Below, piece after piece: positions 8,501 to 17,358 of a DNA stretch of 64,000 nucleotides. The notes below the pieces were generated by a model. It worked only from the letters and a program-made list of their open reading frames with translations. It searched no databases and was not told the origin of the DNA. The first letter of the stretch is position 1. Each line of letters starts with the position of its first letter. Source of the stretch: Planctomycetaceae bacterium (GTDB lineage Bacteria > Planctomycetota > Planctomycetia > Pirellulales > Pirellulaceae); assembly GCA_021298315.1 (NCBI GenBank), contig JAJTFC010000001.1:35845-99844 (forward strand), in the 5' to 3' direction. Made by a program: the position numbers and the translations under genes.

Positions 8501-11222
8501 CATTCAAATGCTAGATGGCCAAGGTGTAGCTGCGGAACGAAGTATACGGGTCATCCGAGTTGATCCCGATCGCATGGATGCATCGACCATGGTCAATGCA
8601 CTCTCGCAGTCTATTCCTGCTGGGGTTCAGCTCGAAGCCAATGTTAGGACGCAAACCATCACAATCGTTGGAACCAAGGAAGAGATCGAGCAAGTCGCCA
8701 AGAAGATCGACGAAGTTCAGCAGCAAGTCCCTCCACCGGATCCGTCGCAATCGGTGGTTTATCCTCTGCAGTATGGCAATCCAGTTTCTGCCTATACGAT
8801 CATTTCAGCGATGATCCCCAAAGCGGTGGTTGTCTACGATACGACAGGCAAATCTGTGGCAGTAACGGCCAAACCATGGGAACACAATCAAGTTCGAGAG
8901 CTTTTAAAGAGTTTTGATGCGCCCAGAAGCGATGCGACGGTAACCAAGATCTACAAGCTCAAGCAATCCAACGCCTATGGACTTGCGACGGTGCTTGCAG
9001 CCCAGTTTCCGACGGCAAGCATCTATGGTGGACGCACCGACGGAACCTTGATCGCTACGGCTAGCCCGGTTCAACACGAGAAGATTGCGGAACTGGTCAA
9101 AGATCACGATCAAGGTGCGGTTGAAATAGCAACCCGCGTTTTTCCACTACAGAAAGCGGAGTCGTTGACTCTTAGAGCAGCTATCGCTGCGTCTTCCGAA
9201 AGGATCACCGCCACTGCAGATACCACCACCAACAGCCTGATCGTCACGGCACCGACTCCTGAGATGCAACGTGTTGAGCAGATTGTTCGCGAGATCGATA
9301 CTCCGGATGCGGTGGGCAAGGTGACCAAGTACTATCCGCTCACAAGCGCTGAACCAATCCCCATGTCAAGAGCCTTGGCCGAAAGCTATCCCAAGGCGAA
9401 ATTCTCATCGGATTCGGCAAACGGGGGGATCTATATCACTGGAACATCTCAGGAGCACGAAGATCTCGCGACACTTATTGAAGAGATCAATAAACAACCA
9501 GGGAAAGCACCTTCGACGCGAACCTTCCTGATGCAGTACGCAAGTCCAGATATTGTCGCTCGAGCTATTACCGGTGCTCTTGGTTCGCGCACGTCGGCAG
9601 GGGTAAGTTACAATCGAGATTCCAAGACCGTTTTCGCAACGGGAACCCTGCAGGAGCTCCAATCGATCGAACAGATGATCAAGGTAATGGACACCCCGGG
9701 AGCAAAAGATAGCGCTCGAAGACTCGAAATTTTCTCGTTACAAGGCATCGATGGTAGGTCGCTTGAAAACGCGATCGAAAGCTTGTTCAAAGACACCTCG
9801 GGTGCCTATGTCCAATACGACAACGTCAATGAACAACTCTTGGTAACCGGTAGCACAAACCAAATCGCGATGGTACAAGAAGCCATCAAGAAGCTCGCGC
9901 CCCCGGCTAGATCCCTTGAAATTTTCAGTCTGGCAAACAACGATCCGTTTGCGATGAAGACCGCCATCGAAGCGTTATTCCAAGACGAACCCACGCAGAC
10001 GGCTCCGAGTCTTTCAGTCGATTCAAGTCAGCAACAACTCATTGTCCGGGCGACAAAAGAACAGTTTGATGCCATCAAACAGCTCATGCAACGCATGGGT
10101 GAGAATCCTTCTATTGCGGCCCTTGGAGTCAACCCGTCAAACGGCAATGCTAATGACTATCCGCCCGGTAGCATTGGAAATTCCAAATCGAATGCGTCCA
10201 GCGGACAAAGACTCAGGACTGTTCCAGTGAATCGCAATCCGAAACAACTGCTCGAGGATGTGCAACGGCTTTGGCCTCTGATCCGTTCAAATCCCATCCA
10301 AGTTGTCGATCCAAAGGAATTGGACAAGCCCCAGCAAGACTTGGATAAGGGGGCAAGCAGAATCATCAAATCGAATCCATTCCTAGGGAAACTTATCTCC
10401 GCCCAAGAACCGAAAGAGCTACACCAGGAGTCGGCACCGCAGCAACCCCCTCTGGTCGTTGTTGCAGGTGATGGTCAATGGACCTTAGCCTCCGATGACC
10501 CAGAGGCTTTAATCGCCATGGAACGACTCCTGAGCACCCTGCTCAATCCAACCGTAGAACCCTTTGCAACTGCAGGGAATTTCTCGGTGTATATCCTCAA
10601 GCATGCTGATGCCAAGCAGATTCGGGAACTGCTTGGTGAATTGTTTCGATCCAACGAACGCCGTTCGAGTTCGTCTTCGACAAGCTCGGCGATGGATGTC
10701 TTGCAAAGAGTGAAGATCGTCTCGGATGCGAGAACCAATGCACTGGTTATCGGAGGCAATAAGGCCGATCGTAAGATCATCGAGGAACTTCTGGGAGTTT
10801 TTGACTCCAAGGATTTAATCGATCGCCTGCAGCAGATAACCCCAACGATCATTCCTATCGCAAGCGCAAGTGCCGATACGATCTCCGACTTGGTTCGCGA
10901 CGTGTACAAATCGCAACTGACCAGCGGTGCCGGAAGGGATCCTTTGGATATTCCAGAGGGTGTTTCCAGTGAAGTAGCGACGATACTCCAGCAGATCAAT
11001 GCACAAACCTCTGGACCACTCTTGACGATGTCGGTCGATAAGACATCGAACTTGATCGTGCTCCGGGGGCCCAACGAGTTGACCAATGAGATCAAGTCTT
11101 TCATTGACAAGATAGACCAGCAAGCCTCCGATGGTCCATCTCGAAGGATCCAAGTGCTAAAGCTCGAATCGACCAACTCGAAAAACCTTGAAAAAGCTTT
11201 GAAGATTCTCAGCGGGAAGTGA
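5544..11222 (+). CDS. Giant exported protein built of repeated secretin N-domain (NolW-like) modules
   Basis: The frame extends upstream to 5427, but ATG 5544 gives a clean signal peptide (MILRLLSRAATLALLLFAAS, then ALGQ), so that start is chosen (1,892 residues). After a helical segment comes one STN/N0-like module (around LRFQFREMKWDDVLEWF), then about 22 modules of 70-90 residues. Each starts with a pattern like VKTYSVPSGD or VTKYYPLTSAE, has a central strand such as LIVTAPTPE and ends in a helix before an Asp. This is the N1/N2 fold pattern of type II/III secretins. I cannot see the secretin beta-barrel domain. The last module is cut short (RRIQVLKLESTNSKNLEKAL...), so the C-terminus may be naturally truncated. 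Its last 14 bp overlap the convergent GTPase gene. Function unknown; a periplasmic scaffold is an inference. Confidence 0.8.
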   Translation: MILRLLSRAATLALLLFAASSIALGQSPDLARLVLPEVAERLSLSDTQRADIQKLVQDQAAAVASATDAVTKASTKKSFDEKITALLTPEQKNLLAELDENRKLRFQFREMKWDDVLEWFAEQQDLTLVMDRTPPGTFTYSDARTYTPTEGIDLINSVLMTRNYSLMRRNKMLVVVELSDSLPLELIPRIKLEELATRGRFELVSVAFPLGGRPIDAVLGEVKPFLSNYGRAIPLAQGTQLLVVENAGKMQTINELIASIPVPKVPPKPEPVPPPKPVFATYSLGNLDPAAVLKTIQTLISSDNITVDPKTAVLSAYVPPDTQATIKSIIEKMTENAFGNNQLESVAYQASKAVPEDLKKQILAIAPNAIVLTSTDRVQVTATTAEQALIRAGLIGLDITPVIDSPNMKVFEIDPALATIAETAMKAFLPKAQVGANSGAGALIVRGTEKDIQLASEIFDIWKKSQVNKSLQMKSFPLDRIADTKWLTTVTKLVPNASLWLNPEGKELLMLAAPSDISAVESSLPTLLNLLPKPANRELKLYVLTKNQLARRALLAAELPTDLASVKLVDGTNKEELFVWAEPNQHQLFKNFLDSLDQAAPIPTANVLKTYPLETTESTLVQTLLTSEFAEAKVTLDTEGKRLNIIAPEVLHQRIADRLSSIEKELPKRPMLRLESYSVPGMTAAALSTALTPLTTKARVSVDSAKDRLLITTDEPNHLEIKQLIEAMSAQATPDKQKLVVVYPIQHASPTQIKTVLDLITTGATTLADEKLKQLTVTGSIESQGFAKSTIEQMDRPRAGDGSPKEIRSFDTKKTYATYLLPLLQKIYPDVDLAADATTNRILATGTKVELDLIGQSLDRLILSPDGSPQSVKTYSVPSGDMTTLPTILGQIAPQALISSDATSRTVTVFATDDQHSRVAQAIEQISKTATSAKQPATYNVKPTQVTAVQTALITLFPTASVAAVPTAGQLIVVATEDQQSKIASVIQMLDGQGVAAERSIRVIRVDPDRMDASTMVNALSQSIPAGVQLEANVRTQTITIVGTKEEIEQVAKKIDEVQQQVPPPDPSQSVVYPLQYGNPVSAYTIISAMIPKAVVVYDTTGKSVAVTAKPWEHNQVRELLKSFDAPRSDATVTKIYKLKQSNAYGLATVLAAQFPTASIYGGRTDGTLIATASPVQHEKIAELVKDHDQGAVEIATRVFPLQKAESLTLRAAIAASSERITATADTTTNSLIVTAPTPEMQRVEQIVREIDTPDAVGKVTKYYPLTSAEPIPMSRALAESYPKAKFSSDSANGGIYITGTSQEHEDLATLIEEINKQPGKAPSTRTFLMQYASPDIVARAITGALGSRTSAGVSYNRDSKTVFATGTLQELQSIEQMIKVMDTPGAKDSARRLEIFSLQGIDGRSLENAIESLFKDTSGAYVQYDNVNEQLLVTGSTNQIAMVQEAIKKLAPPARSLEIFSLANNDPFAMKTAIEALFQDEPTQTAPSLSVDSSQQQLIVRATKEQFDAIKQLMQRMGENPSIAALGVNPSNGNANDYPPGSIGNSKSNASSGQRLRTVPVNRNPKQLLEDVQRLWPLIRSNPIQVVDPKELDKPQQDLDKGASRIIKSNPFLGKLISAQEPKELHQESAPQQPPLVVVAGDGQWTLASDDPEALIAMERLLSTLLNPTVEPFATAGNFSVYILKHADAKQIRELLGELFRSNERRSSSSSTSSAMDVLQRVKIVSDARTNALVIGGNKADRKIIEELLGVFDSKDLIDRLQQITPTIIPIASASADTISDLVRDVYKSQLTSGAGRDPLDIPEGVSSEVATILQQINAQTSGPLLTMSVDKTSNLIVLRGPNELTNEIKSFIDKIDQQASDGPSRRIQVLKLESTNSKNLEKALKILSGK

Positions 11223-12330
11223 TTCGAACGCTGAATCGATCTTCAAGCGATTGCTGCTGTCGGGTTGTAAAAAGCACTGCTTGGCCTGCCGGAGGAATCG
11301 TCGGCACAAGTCGCTTGGAAATGGCCTGGAGCAACTCAGGGATTCCTTCTCCGGAAACGGAACTGACTCGTATGGGGCGGATGTTCGCCTCGGCTCGTGG
11401 GTTGGAGCAAGTTTTGTTTTCTAACCTTACATCGGATTTGGTTTCGACGATTAGCGACCTACTAGGATTGAGGTCTAGGAGATGCTGATGCTCCGTGGTC
11501 CAACCTTCAGCAGGGTCGACAAGAATTAGTTGCAGGTCTGCAGTGCGACTTGCATGGATCGCGCGGCGGACCCCCTCCTTTTCAATCACATCGCCTGCCG
11601 TTCGGATACCTGCACTATCTTGGATGCGCACGGGCCAACCATCGATACTCGTTTCCTCGGCCAGCATGTCTCGCGTGGTTCCAGCTTGTTCATGGACGAT
11701 AGCTCTTTGGTATCCAAGCAGGCGATTGAGCAGACTGCTTTTTCCGACGTTGGGTGGTCCGCAAAGAAGGATTTCAAACGGCTCAATCAGGTGCAAGCCA
11801 AGATCATTCCAGATACGAATTTCGTCGGCAAGTCGACGCGCAAGTTGCATCTCCCCCTGTAGGATCGCTGCATCGATCTGTTTCAAAGCGCGAACCGATG
11901 CGCCTTTTTGCTGGTCCAGAAGAATCCGGGAAGTTCGGATCGTTTTTGCCTTCACGAGTCCCATCGTGGCTTGGGCGATCAAGGGATCATCGCAATTCCT
12001 TTCGCACCAGTTTTCGTAAGTTTCGATGACGATACCTTCGGCAGCCATCATGTTTAAGATGGATTGAGCGGCAAGTTTTCCCCCATGACAATGCAATTCG
12101 TAGCGGTTTTCTGAGGTTCGGCACACGATGATCGATTCGCCAACCGCTTGATCGCAATGGAATTCCCCGTAGCGTATCGCATCCATCGTTAAACCACTTA
12201 GGCTCTTAGCGGAAGTCCAATGGCGATCGATCCACGCACTGGAAGCAGGGCCCGAGAGTTCAATCACGCTGATAGCGGAAGGTGTCTCCCCGGTGATCCT
12301 ACATGCGGTAGTAGTGATTTGATTGACCAA
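11209..12330 (-). CDS. MnmE/TrmE-like GTPase lacking the C-terminal CIGK module
   Basis: The N-terminal part resembles the folate-binding domain of the tRNA-modification GTPase MnmE (ISVIELSGPAS near 20-30, ELHCHGGKLAAQSIL near 78-92). A TrmE-type G domain follows: G1 GPPNVGKSS at 191-199, G2 TT at 218-219, G3 DSAG at 238-241, G4 TKSD at 297-300, G5 SSVSGEG near 323. MnmE is normally about 450 residues and ends in a helical domain and a CIGK motif bearing the catalytic Cys. This protein has 373 residues and ends in SVRITSR. The conserved GEFTKRAFLNGKLDL stretch is also missing. The start is TTG. It may be a degenerate or re-purposed MnmE paralogue, so no mnmE symbol is given. Confidence 0.8.
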   Translation of the reverse strand: MVNQITTTACRITGETPSAISVIELSGPASSAWIDRHWTSAKSLSGLTMDAIRYGEFHCDQAVGESIIVCRTSENRYELHCHGGKLAAQSILNMMAAEGIVIETYENWCERNCDDPLIAQATMGLVKAKTIRTSRILLDQQKGASVRALKQIDAAILQGEMQLARRLADEIRIWNDLGLHLIEPFEILLCGPPNVGKSSLLNRLLGYQRAIVHEQAGTTRDMLAEETSIDGWPVRIQDSAGIRTAGDVIEKEGVRRAIHASRTADLQLILVDPAEGWTTEHQHLLDLNPSRSLIVETKSDVRLENKTCSNPRAEANIRPIRVSSVSGEGIPELLQAISKRLVPTIPPAGQAVLFTTRQQQSLEDRFSVRITSR

Positions 12331-12436
12331 CTTGACTTTCGATCACAAATGGCGAACTGAAGGATAGGTACGGTCAGAGTTTAATGCGGTAAATGTATTT
12401 AAGGTAGTAGATCGAGTTTACGATTTGGAGCGCAAA

Positions 12437-12649
12437 TCATAGGCGGTCTGTTTTGTTAGGGTCGCCAGGTGGAATTTTTGGATCGTCGCTTTTCTGGGAC
12501 TTTGGAAGTCGACCTGCTTGTTCGAGCGCTCGGTGCAAAACACACTCGATCTGGCCATTGAGGCTCCTAAACTCATCGTCAGCCCAACACCGAAGCGCTT
12601 CGAGCACTTCGGGGGTAATTCTCAATAAAAAGTTATCGCGCTTGGCCAT
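12437..12649 (-). CDS. Arc-type ribbon-helix-helix DNA-binding protein
   Basis: A 70-residue protein starting MAKRDNFLLRITPEVLEALRCWA, with the short beta strand followed by two helices typical of the MetJ/Arc fold; the segment EFRSLNGQIECVLHRAL is the second helix. The Pro/Lys-rich tail is probably disordered. ATG 12649 is preferred over the in-frame GTG two codons upstream because GGAAG lies nine bases before it. It sits 50 bp downstream of an SPFH protein gene on the same strand. SPFH genes followed by an Arc-domain gene are a recurring pair in bacteria (from memory), so they probably form one operon. The DNA target is unknown. Confidence 0.8.
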   Translation of the reverse strand: MAKRDNFLLRITPEVLEALRCWADDEFRSLNGQIECVLHRALEQAGRLPKSQKSDDPKIPPGDPNKTDRL

Positions 12650-12699
12650 ACTCACAATCTTCCATCAAACCGGCAAGGGTTCCAAGCCTTGCGAAATCA

Positions 12700-13674
12700 C
12701 TAATAAATCGTTCCTGCATTGATTACCGGCTGCGCGTGCCGATCACTGCAAAGTACAACAAGAAGATTAGACACCATCGCAGCCTTGCGATCATCATCCA
12801 ACTCGACGATTTGATCGCGGCTCAAGTGCTCGAGCGCTTGTTGAACCATACCGACCGCACCATCGACGATCTTGGCCCTGGCCGCAACCACTGCACTTGC
12901 TTGCTGCCGTTGTAACATCGCTGCGGCGATCTCGGGTGCATAAGCCAAATGGCATATGCGTGCCTCGATGACTTGGACACCGGCTTTCTCTAGCCGATCT
13001 TGGATGTCCTTTCTGAGTTGCTCACATATCTCCTCAGTCGAACCCCGCAAGGAGATTTCGTGATCCTCACTGTCGTAAGGGTAGCGGGACGCCAGGCTCC
13101 TGAGGGCCGACTCACTTTGTACCCCAACGAAGTCCTCGTAATCGTCAACCTCGAACAACGCCTCGGCCGTGTTGACGACCTTCCATACAACCACGGCGGA
13201 TATCTCGATCGGATTCCCATCGCGGTCGTTGACCTTCGAAGGCCTACCGACCGTGCGAGATTTATGCTGGACCACGACACCTGCCTCGTTTTTCCTCTCG
13301 GCCACATTCGTTGAACCGGTTTCAAAATTCCTCACCCGAAGCGACACCTTTTTCTTCGAGAAAAACGGATTTACCCAATAGAACCCAGACTTAGATACCG
13401 TTCCTCGGTAGTCACCGAACAAGAGCAGCACCCGAGAGTCATTGGGTTGAACAGCAAGAAAACCAAACATGCAAGTAAGTGCAGCTAAACCCAAAACCAC
13501 CCCAACGATCACGAGCCCAATGTAAGTTGGGTTCGATATGCCCAAGATGATCAGAGTAGGAACCGCTAGGACCGACAATAGCACCATGACGAGCATGCCC
13601 CATCCGCTCGGGGGAAAATACGGTTTCTCTGTGACAATTGCTTTCTCGGCGACAATTGCTTTCTCAGCGCTCAT
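12700..13674 (-). CDS. SPFH/Band 7 domain membrane protein
   Basis: A 324-residue prohibitin/flotillin-type protein. Two hydrophobic helices lie near residues 22-70 ([20 protein letters not shown] and the region around [12 protein letters not shown]). The Band 7 domain follows ([23 protein letters not shown] near 80) and then a helical region with [20 protein letters not shown], the family's oligomerisation segment. Such proteins form ring-like membrane microdomain scaffolds. AAAGGG precedes ATG 13674. The N-terminus contains a small in-frame duplication ([14 protein letters not shown]) from an 18-bp repeat at about 13627-13675. It is probably co-transcribed with the ribbon-helix-helix gene downstream. 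Confidence 0.9.
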   Translation of the reverse strand: MSAEKAIVAEKAIVTEKPYFPPSGWGMLVMVLLSVLAVPTLIILGISNPTYIGLVIVGVVLGLAALTCMFGFLAVQPNDSRVLLLFGDYRGTVSKSGFYWVNPFFSKKKVSLRVRNFETGSTNVAERKNEAGVVVQHKSRTVGRPSKVNDRDGNPIEISAVVVWKVVNTAEALFEVDDYEDFVGVQSESALRSLASRYPYDSEDHEISLRGSTEEICEQLRKDIQDRLEKAGVQVIEARICHLAYAPEIAAAMLQRQQASAVVAARAKIVDGAVGMVQQALEHLSRDQIVELDDDRKAAMVSNLLVVLCSDRHAQPVINAGTIY

Positions 13675-13926
13675 AAAAATGCCCTTTCGTCTGTGTAAAA
13701 AGCATCGGAGTAAATACCATCGTTGGTACCGGCTGGCTTCAGCGGACGGATATCTTTATGATATCACCACGATTCCGCCTTGCAATGATGGCCGGGAGGT
13801 CTTGTTTTTGAGGCGCGAATTTCCTGCATGAACTCCTGTTCCAAAAACGTTAAATATGTTCACAATCTCCGAGAGCTTCATCGCTGCTGTTCGTTACTCC
13901 TTCCGTCTTTGTAGGCAAGTGCACCC

Positions 13927-14274
13927 ATGAAACCGATCGACTACCTGAAAAACCTTGTCATCATGGCTTCTGCTGATGGCGCACTGACCGAACGGGAAAT
14001 TGATTGGCTAGTGGACCGTTGTAGCGAACTGGGACTCGATGAAGCGGATCTTGGAAACGCTTTGGAATTTGCCATTAGCGATCATGCGACGATGAAGCTT
14101 CCGAAGGTGCGTGAGGAGCAAATCCAATTACTATCGGACTTGATCAAGATCATGGCGGCCGATGGTCAACTCGATGAAATCGAGAAACGTTTGTTTGCGG
14201 TCGCTGCCGCCAAAATGAATGTGCAGCAAAAAGAGCTCGATCAATTGATTACGAAACTCGTTGGCAAGGATTAA
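13927..14274 (+). CDS. TerB-like small helical protein
   Basis: A 115-residue all-helical acidic protein. It has two TerB-type segments: MASADGALTEREIDWL near residues 13-28 and IMAADGQLDEIEKRLF near 73-88. In this family the paired acidic motifs (ADG..T..E) are thought to bind metal and the domain occurs near membranes or in stress proteins. No other ter genes are present, so the tellurite label should not be taken literally. It is a plus-strand single gene, divergent from the SPFH operon and convergent with the next gene (40 bp gap). Confidence 0.7.
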   Translation: MKPIDYLKNLVIMASADGALTEREIDWLVDRCSELGLDEADLGNALEFAISDHATMKLPKVREEQIQLLSDLIKIMAADGQLDEIEKRLFAVAAAKMNVQQKELDQLITKLVGKD

Positions 14275-14314
14275 CAGCCAAGCATATAACGATTGCGCTA
14301 CAACGGTGGTTCTG

Positions 14315-15193
14315 CTACTGGCAGAACCCTTTGAGTGCTTCGATCAGATCTAGCATTTGAGATTTTGAAAAACCGTTCCAATCATTGGCCCGGTAGCGAA
14401 GGATGCATAGCTTGAGTGGATCGACGGCTTCAACGATATCCAGTGGTAACTTGCCTAGCCCTTCGAATGGATTCTTTGCTGGGATCGTTTCGCCCGACAT
14501 CTCGGTAACCACATCGGTTTGGCTGACTGGTTCAAGCGACTGTCCATGATCGTCATCACCGAAATCTGGTCCTTCGTTCAGAGGACTGCTCTCGAATGGC
14601 TCTTGCGACTGATCTTGCGAATCTTCGTTTACAGGGGATGGGGCATTGGACGACTCAAAACCATCATCTGTTTCGGATTCGATTCGGTTGGTTTCGTTAG
14701 CGACGACAGTATCTGCCGTTTGACCATCTGCTAGCTGCATCGATTCGGCTCGCATGCGGCACATTTTGCTGATGCTCCATCGACTCTTGGATGCTCCTTC
14801 AAGCCACAATTCGGCGTCATCCCAATCGATTGCAGCCCAAAAATGGGTCCAAAAGAGTTTGGGATATTCTCCGTAGGTTTCCCCAAACCGATCGTAAACG
14901 CGACGAAGTCTTCCAACATGTTGGCACGTGACGTATCCGACGCGTGTGGCCCAAGCTTCATCGCTGTATTGGTTCGATGGGGTTCCTTCGGCGATCAAGG
15001 CAGCCCGCCACTGGGCGATGATACGACCTTTCTCCCAATTGGTATCACTGGATAACTGTTGCCATCGCCCCACAAACAAATCTGAATGGGCATCGGAATT
15101 ATCAACGCCAATGGGTTCAGAGGATTTCTTCGAAACCTCGTCGAGAGCTTCGTCGGAAATCACGGCATTGGATTCACTGGTTGGCTTTTTCAT
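14315..15193 (-). CDS. Planctomycete-type conserved hypothetical protein with acidic linker
   Basis: Start ATG 15193 (MKKPTSESN) is preferred over a TTG at 15241; GGAATG lies shortly upstream. The protein has a folded N-terminal region (residues about 35-155) rich in Trp and helices (FVGRWQQLSSDTNWEKGRI, AIDWDDAELWLEGASKSRWS). A low-complexity acidic and Ser/Gln-rich linker follows (about 165-240), and then a short conserved-looking C-terminal helix region (LPLDIVEAVDPLKLC). I do not recognise the family. The N-terminal block with regularly spaced Trp residues could be a DNA- or protein-binding helical domain. No signal peptide or membrane helix is seen. It lies 122 bp downstream of the FHA gene on the same strand. 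Confidence 0.65.
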   Translation of the reverse strand: MKKPTSESNAVISDEALDEVSKKSSEPIGVDNSDAHSDLFVGRWQQLSSDTNWEKGRIIAQWRAALIAEGTPSNQYSDEAWATRVGYVTCQHVGRLRRVYDRFGETYGEYPKLFWTHFWAAIDWDDAELWLEGASKSRWSISKMCRMRAESMQLADGQTADTVVANETNRIESETDDGFESSNAPSPVNEDSQDQSQEPFESSPLNEGPDFGDDDHGQSLEPVSQTDVVTEMSGETIPAKNPFEGLGKLPLDIVEAVDPLKLCILRYRANDWNGFSKSQMLDLIEALKGFCQ

Positions 15194-15315
15194 GGATTCA
15201 TTCCATTTGAGCGGATCGAGTTGATGACCTTGGAGGCTCAAAGCCTACAAAAGACCAAAGCTCGATCAAGCTGAAAAATGAAAAAAATAATCCGGGAGTA
15301 ACCCCCACAACGAGT

Positions 15316-17358
15316 TTATGGGATCGGCTGATCCGAAACTTCTGGATTCGTAGAATTTTCGGATTCCGGGTTCTCAATAGGTTCAACCCTTTGAGCCTCT
15401 TGGCTCGATGTGTCTGGCTCCTTTACCGCTTCTTGTTCTTCTGTCGGTAATGCAGACGGAACATCCGGTGACACTTTAGGAGGACTAGGTTGATATTCGC
15501 GTTCTTGTTCAGGCTTAGCGAAAGTAATCTTTTGCCAAATCAGTTCTCGCCATCCTTCTGGGATATTTTGCCAAGCCAATGGCCCCACGAAAAAAGAGAT
15601 TGCCGTCAATACGATCGCAAACATCATCCAGCGAAAAAACGTCTTTCTTGCATCTCGATATCGGAGTCCCATCAAGGATCCAAGCACAAGTGACTCATCT
15701 TCGGATTGACTTGCTGCAAGTAACTCTGACTCGTCCTCATGTTTTTGCAGACGTTTTCTATTAGCCGTTGATTGGCTACCTAGATTCAGAGGATCCTTGG
15801 AATTATCACGTTCCGCGATTTCTCGACGACGGCCAGTGTTGTTGGGTAACCATCCCGATAGTTTGGCAGTTGTGCGTTGGATCCACGACCCCTCTTGGCT
15901 TCGGAATTCGTCCTCCCGGGCCACAGAGGCGTGAACCTCTGGTTCCTTCCCCTTAGGATCGCTTGCTTGAACCCTTGACGCAGATGGACTCGAGTTTTTT
16001 TTCTCAGGCTTGGGTATAGCGATCGAGTTTGTAGAGGTGGATCGAGCCTTTTGGTCGTTGGGGGGTTTGGGTTTCGTAAGTGATGTGCCGTGCGGACTGG
16101 ATGTTTGATTCGGCAGCGAAGCGTGCAACGAAGCATCGACCGGTGCGCTATCTTTCTTAGAACCCGAAAGACGACTTGTCTGAACGCTTTTTTCAACGAT
16201 TTCCCGAAGCGAGTCGATCGTCTCGATCAGTTGCTGAGAGTTTTGTTCAAGGATTTCTGGAATCGAGACCAAAGACTTTTCGACTCCATCGAGTCGGGAC
16301 GTTAGTTTCTCGAATTCTTCGGCTATACGTTCCTGAGATACGGCTACGCGCTGGAGTCCGGCGATCAAGTCTGTTTCGGTTTTCTGCGTCGTAGGACTAC
16401 TTTCCTTCGGGGGATCCTCTTTCCGGTCACCCAGGGGGATATGTATACCCGCCTTTTTCGTATTGCCTGTATCGAAACCTATGGCTCGAACCAAACGATC
16501 TTTGACTGAGTGAATGTTGGATGCCATCGACGACGCTTGACGCTCTGAGGAGGGCTCCTTGGACTCATTCGGAAGCGGAAGGCTAGTGAACTGACTACGA
16601 ACCTCGACAATCTGACTTGGGCGAGATGCGTTGTACAAAAATCTCACAGCTTCAAAAGTGATGTTGGAAATTCGCAGTTTTCCGCCAATCTCTAGGACCT
16701 GTCCATTTGCAGGAGCGTTTTCCATCAGGGTTGGGTATTGGCCAAACAAATCAACAACTCGGCATGATTCGCCTTGTTGCTCCCCCCGAAAAATAATCGC
16801 TTGGTACTTGCTGATATGCTTGTGGTTAGCTCGCAGGTGGCAACTCGATGCCGTCCCCAGAACCGATATCGCAGAGAGTAATCGTAACTGGGGCGCACTG
16901 TTTTCAGGTGAAAAAAAACCAGATCGAGCAACAAGCGTGTTAGGAAACACTCGAACATCTTCGACGTTGAAGTTCTCCCAAGAAAAACTTTCTGGTTCTG
17001 GGATCTGCGGTCCGGACGGTTCGATCGATTCAACCGTGATCCTCGCGTTTGGCTGAATCCAAACCGTCGCTCCTGGAAGAGCAAACACCGGCTCGCAAAC
17101 CGAAGCAGGAACGCTCTCAACGAGCTCGATCACTGCAACATAGCCTTTGCTAATTTGCAGATAAACGCACACGGGAGCCGGTAGACCTGGAATACAAAAC
17201 TCGCAACGAGGATCGCTGCCAATCCTTGCAAATGGTTGATCCAATTCAATTCGATGCGTCTTACCCAAAAAGGCGCACTCGAGGCGCACCTTGGCACCGC
17301 CCCATTGAAGTTGGGGAAGGCTCGTCGTGTTTGTTGTCCCCTGCGATGAATTGCCCAT
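15316..17358 (-). CDS. Double-FHA membrane-anchored signalling protein
   Basis: 680 residues. The N-terminal domain (about 25-115) has FHA features (IELDQPFARIGSDPRCEFCI). A second, clearer FHA-like domain at about 150-260 includes ISVLGTASSCHLRANHKHISKYQAII, matching the G-x-S and S..HA-type phosphothreonine-binding loops. A long Ser/Pro/Lys-rich region follows, with a short coiled coil around 330-385 (VAVSQERIAEEFEKLTSRLD). One membrane helix lies near 570-590 (FFRWMMFAIVLTAISFFVG), and the Pro/Glu-rich tail would lie outside the cytoplasm. The FHA domains would therefore be cytoplasmic and read Ser/Thr kinase signals, which are abundant in planctomycetes. Partner kinase not in the window. 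Confidence 0.75.
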   Translation of the reverse strand: MGNSSQGTTNTTSLPQLQWGGAKVRLECAFLGKTHRIELDQPFARIGSDPRCEFCIPGLPAPVCVYLQISKGYVAVIELVESVPASVCEPVFALPGATVWIQPNARITVESIEPSGPQIPEPESFSWENFNVEDVRVFPNTLVARSGFFSPENSAPQLRLLSAISVLGTASSCHLRANHKHISKYQAIIFRGEQQGESCRVVDLFGQYPTLMENAPANGQVLEIGGKLRISNITFEAVRFLYNASRPSQIVEVRSQFTSLPLPNESKEPSSERQASSMASNIHSVKDRLVRAIGFDTGNTKKAGIHIPLGDRKEDPPKESSPTTQKTETDLIAGLQRVAVSQERIAEEFEKLTSRLDGVEKSLVSIPEILEQNSQQLIETIDSLREIVEKSVQTSRLSGSKKDSAPVDASLHASLPNQTSSPHGTSLTKPKPPNDQKARSTSTNSIAIPKPEKKNSSPSASRVQASDPKGKEPEVHASVAREDEFRSQEGSWIQRTTAKLSGWLPNNTGRRREIAERDNSKDPLNLGSQSTANRKRLQKHEDESELLAASQSEDESLVLGSLMGLRYRDARKTFFRWMMFAIVLTAISFFVGPLAWQNIPEGWRELIWQKITFAKPEQEREYQPSPPKVSPDVPSALPTEEQEAVKEPDTSSQEAQRVEPIENPESENSTNPEVSDQPIP

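Noticed and set aside
10475..11176. 233-codon minus-strand frame inside the giant gene
   Set aside because: A shadow of the plus-strand gene with low-complexity Ser-rich translation and no domain.
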